From NCBI GenBank assembly GCA_002470125.1, contig DKNB01000084.1, positions 6,946 through 14,414 of the forward strand: 7,469 nucleotides of DNA. The letters are read 5' to 3'. Positions 6,294-7,469 of this stretch are shown here, one piece after another. Made by a program: the position numbers and the translations under genes. The notes under the pieces were generated by a model. That model was not told the origin of the DNA, did not search any database, and worked only from the letters and a program-made list of their open reading frames with translations. Position 1 is the first letter of the stretch. Each line of letters begins with the position of its first letter. Source of the DNA: Gallionellales bacterium UBA7399 (GTDB lineage: Bacteria > Pseudomonadota > Gammaproteobacteria > Burkholderiales > Gallionellaceae).

Positions 6294-6376
6294 TAGGCGA
6301 AGTTATCGTCACCTATATTTTACCTGACAACACGGTCGCGGGATCTAGGCTTACACATTAGGCGAGGCAATCGTCA
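6294..6376. repeat. Imperfect 18-bp direct repeat, candidate operator pair
   Basis: TAGGCGA-N4-ATCGTCA occurs at 6294-6311 and again at 6359-6376, with 14 bases fixed and the four middle bases different. Start-to-start distance is 65 bases, roughly six helical turns. The first copy covers the predicted -10 and start site of nth and the second lies upstream of its -35. An 8-bp palindrome GTCATGAC (6373-6380) overlaps the second copy. A regulator binding both sites is an inference. Confidence 0.4.
6302..6330 (-). promoter_or_regulatory. Sigma70-like promoter candidate for the nth operon
   Basis: Read on the minus strand, TTGTCA (6325-6330) and GATAAC (6302-6307) are exactly 17 bases apart, matching 5 and 4 of 6 consensus positions. 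Transcription would begin near 6295, about 17 bases before the nth ATG. This is the best promoter pattern in the window, and one copy of the 18-bp direct repeat overlaps its -10. Confidence 0.42.
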
Positions 6377-6429
6377 TGACAGGTGGCCGATTCGTGACGT
6401 CGGGTTGATGGTATGCTGTGTCGTACAAA

Positions 6430-6495
6430 GGTTGCCGTACAACCCCTTCCTGAGTAGGCCTTATCTTGACGGATAGGCTCACTGTGCGATACGCT
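6430..6495 (+). promoter_or_regulatory. mobB upstream region: short hairpins and weak promoter
   Basis: GGTTG (6430-6434) pairs with CAACC (6440-6444), and TGAG (6451-6454) pairs with CTCA (6478-6481) as the base of an imperfect stem. TTGACG (6466-6471) is a good -35, but the best -10 at 18 bases is only TACGCT (6490-6495). The rest of the 258-base gap up to mobB is AT-rich near the start codon and shows no gene. Confidence 0.22.
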
Positions 6496-6536
6496 GAGAT
6501 CAAAGTTGTTTAACCAAATGATAGTTTAAAAATTTT

Positions 6537-7046
6537 ATGTCCAAAGAGAAAATAATGGGTTTTGCTGGCTACTCCGGCAGCGGCAAGACGACCCTGCTCG
6601 AGAAGGTTATTCCCTTCCTGACCGCGGCGGGATTGCGCATTGCGGTGATCAAGCATGCCCACCATGATTTTGACATCGACAAGCCCGGCAAGGATACGTA
6701 TCGTCATCGTCAGGCGGGCGCAAGCGAGGTGCTGATTGTCTCGGCACAGAGGTGGGCCCTGATGCATGAACTGAAAGACGAGCCAGAGCCCAGCCTAGAA
6801 GATCTCTGCGCCAAGTTCTCGCCGTACGACCTGATACTGGCCGAGGGCTACAAGCGTGCTGACATCCCAAAGATGGAGGTGCGCCGTGTTGAGACGGGAT
6901 CCGAAAAGCTGTACCCGACTGACCCGGGCATTGTTGCGGTGATTACCGACAGCAAGGACGCGTGTCCGCTGCCTGTTTTGAACATTAACGCGCCGAACGA
7001 GGTGGCCGCGTTTATCTTGAGCTATTTTTCCATAGGAAAATCATGA
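6537..7046 (+). CDS. mobB: Molybdopterin-guanine dinucleotide biosynthesis adaptor MobB
   Basis: MobB is a GTP-binding protein that assists MobA in attaching GMP to molybdenum cofactor for the bis-MGD enzymes. The 169 residues carry a P-loop GYSGSGKTT (11-19), the family block KHAHHDFDIDKPGKDT (39-54), the following RQAGA (58-62) and QRWALM (71-76), and DLILAEGYK (98-106), all matching E. coli MobB (about 175 residues). Neither possible start has a strong ribosome site. ATG 6537 has none, while ATG 6555 has GAGA five bases upstream and would trim six residues without touching the P-loop; I keep 6537. Its TGA stop overlaps the ATG of the next gene (ATGA), indicating an operon with moaD. Confidence 0.95.
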   Translation: MSKEKIMGFAGYSGSGKTTLLEKVIPFLTAAGLRIAVIKHAHHDFDIDKPGKDTYRHRQAGASEVLIVSAQRWALMHELKDEPEPSLEDLCAKFSPYDLILAEGYKRADIPKMEVRRVETGSEKLYPTDPGIVAVITDSKDACPLPVLNINAPNEVAAFILSYFSIGKS

Positions 7047-7354
7047 AAATTGAGATCATCTACTTCGGGAAGCCGAAAGAGGTCCTGGGTATATCGCAGG
7101 AGGTTGTGGACGTTCCGGGGAGCGCGCTAACGCTTTCCGAGCTGCTCGCGTGGCTGGTCTTGCGTGGGGGTGCGTGGACGAACGAGATGAACGAGGACAA
7201 CGTTCGCTGCGCGGTCAACCAAGAATTTGCTGGCCTAGCAAGGCCGCTGGGTGAAAACGATGAGATTTCGATTACCGCGCACTACCATGGTTGTAACGAG
7301 TTTTGGGTTGGCGATCCTCGTTTGAAGCAGATGCCACGCAGCCCGGGCTGCTAA
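7043..7354 (+). CDS. moaD: MoaD-like protein with altered C-terminus (Gly-Cys plus extension)
   Basis: MoaD is the small ubiquitin-like subunit of molybdopterin synthase; its C-terminal Gly-Gly is adenylated and thiocarboxylated to supply sulfur to molybdopterin. Residues 1-76 fit the fold: MKIEIIYFGK (1-10), a leucine-rich helix near 31-41, AVNQE (57-61) and LGENDEIS (69-76). After this the family normally ends FFPPVTGG or similar at about residue 81-85. Here the aligned stretch is ITAHYHGC (77-84), so the second Gly is Cys84, the Pro-Pro is gone, and 19 more residues follow to the stop. Such a tail should not be a MoeB substrate nor fit the MoaE pocket. The gene overlaps mobB by four bases and has AGGA at 7034-7037. 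The reading frame is otherwise intact. It may be a divergent paralogue, a decaying copy or a regulator-like remnant; a second moaD-like start follows. Confidence 0.82.
   Translation: MKIEIIYFGKPKEVLGISQEVVDVPGSALTLSELLAWLVLRGGAWTNEMNEDNVRCAVNQEFAGLARPLGENDEISITAHYHGCNEFWVGDPRLKQMPRSPGC
7338..7351. repeat. GC-rich 14-bp palindrome at the end of the MoaD-like gene
   Basis: GCAGCCC is followed directly by GGGCTGC, its exact reverse complement. It encodes the last residues of the 19-residue extension and ends one base before the stop codon. As RNA it gives a 5-bp stem with a CCGG loop. Its position inside the non-conserved tail suggests that the extension reads through formerly non-coding DNA. 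Confidence 0.45.
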
Positions 7355-7380
7355 TTCTGCGCACACCTCTTTAATGCTTG

Positions 7381-7413
7381 GCCGCCCCAAGGGCGCTGGC
7401 TATTTTATATTTT
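7381..7413 (+). terminator. Possible intrinsic terminator between the two moaD-like genes
   Basis: GCCGCCC (7381-7387) pairs with GGGC (7391-7394) and, across a 3-base bulge, GGC (7398-7400), around a CAA loop. TATTTTATATTTT follows at 7401-7413. The stem is short and bulged and the T-tract is broken by A's, so termination may be partial. The next moaD-like gene starts 24 bases further on. Confidence 0.33.
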
Positions 7414-7437
7414 GAATGACTGTTTTGAGGGTGATCC

Positions 7438-7469
7438 ATGAAAATTAAATTGGTGTACTTTGGCAGACC
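7438..7469 (+). CDS. moaD: Second MoaD-like protein, 5' end only
   Basis: An ATG at 7438 opens MKIKLVYFGR and runs off the window edge. Six of the first ten residues match the upstream MoaD-like protein (MKIEIIYFGK), and the pattern is typical of a MoaD first beta-strand. GAGGG at 7427-7431 is a good ribosome site six bases before the ATG. It is most likely the functional moaD, duplicated in tandem, but only about ten codons are visible. Confidence 0.6.
   Translation, partial: MKIKLVYFGR

Noticed and set aside
6279..6536. Molybdenum-cofactor riboswitch upstream of mobB
   Set aside because: Only short, imperfect stems are present and I could not match the known Moco RNA motif by eye.

Overview
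The window looks like chromosomal DNA of a Gram-negative proteobacterium, most likely a betaproteobacterium. This is inferred from gene content: a DUF1841 protein directly behind endonuclease III, a PduO-type cobalamin adenosyltransferase, a periplasmic BtuF-like binding protein and a MobB/MoaD molybdenum-cofactor block. Base composition and coding style look even across the window, and I see no transposase, integrase, tRNA, rRNA or CRISPR array.

Layout, left to right. (1) 80-1051, minus: a secreted PEGA plus FGE-sulfatase-fold protein of unknown role. (2) 1052-1424: a 373-base divergent intergenic region dense in inverted repeats. It holds a B12-box-like stretch that may be part of a degenerate or divergent cobalamin leader. 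(3) 1425-3526, plus: a BtuF-like vitamin B12 binding protein followed by a ChrA chromate transporter. (4) 3572-6278, minus: a tightly packed run transcribed as nth (endonuclease III), DUF1841, cobalamin adenosyltransferase, then an Old Yellow Enzyme flavoprotein. Two of the junctions overlap by 1-4 bases. (5) 6279-6536: a divergent promoter region with an 18-bp imperfect direct repeat. (6) 6537 to the end, plus: mobB, a MoaD-like gene overlapping it, and the first codons of a second MoaD-like gene cut by the window edge.

Working together: BtuF would capture cobalamin in the periplasm, and the adenosyltransferase would convert imported corrinoid to adenosylcobalamin. The partner BtuC/BtuD genes are not in the window. 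ChrA exports chromate and lies end to end with an Old Yellow Enzyme, a family with members reported to reduce chromate. MobB and MoaD belong to molybdenum-cofactor synthesis.

The most unusual observation is the first MoaD-like protein. It keeps the ubiquitin-like body, but the C-terminal Gly-Gly needed for sulfur transfer reads Gly-Cys and is followed by a 19-residue extension. A second moaD-like start follows 83 bases downstream, which suggests a tandem duplication with divergence or decay of the first copy.
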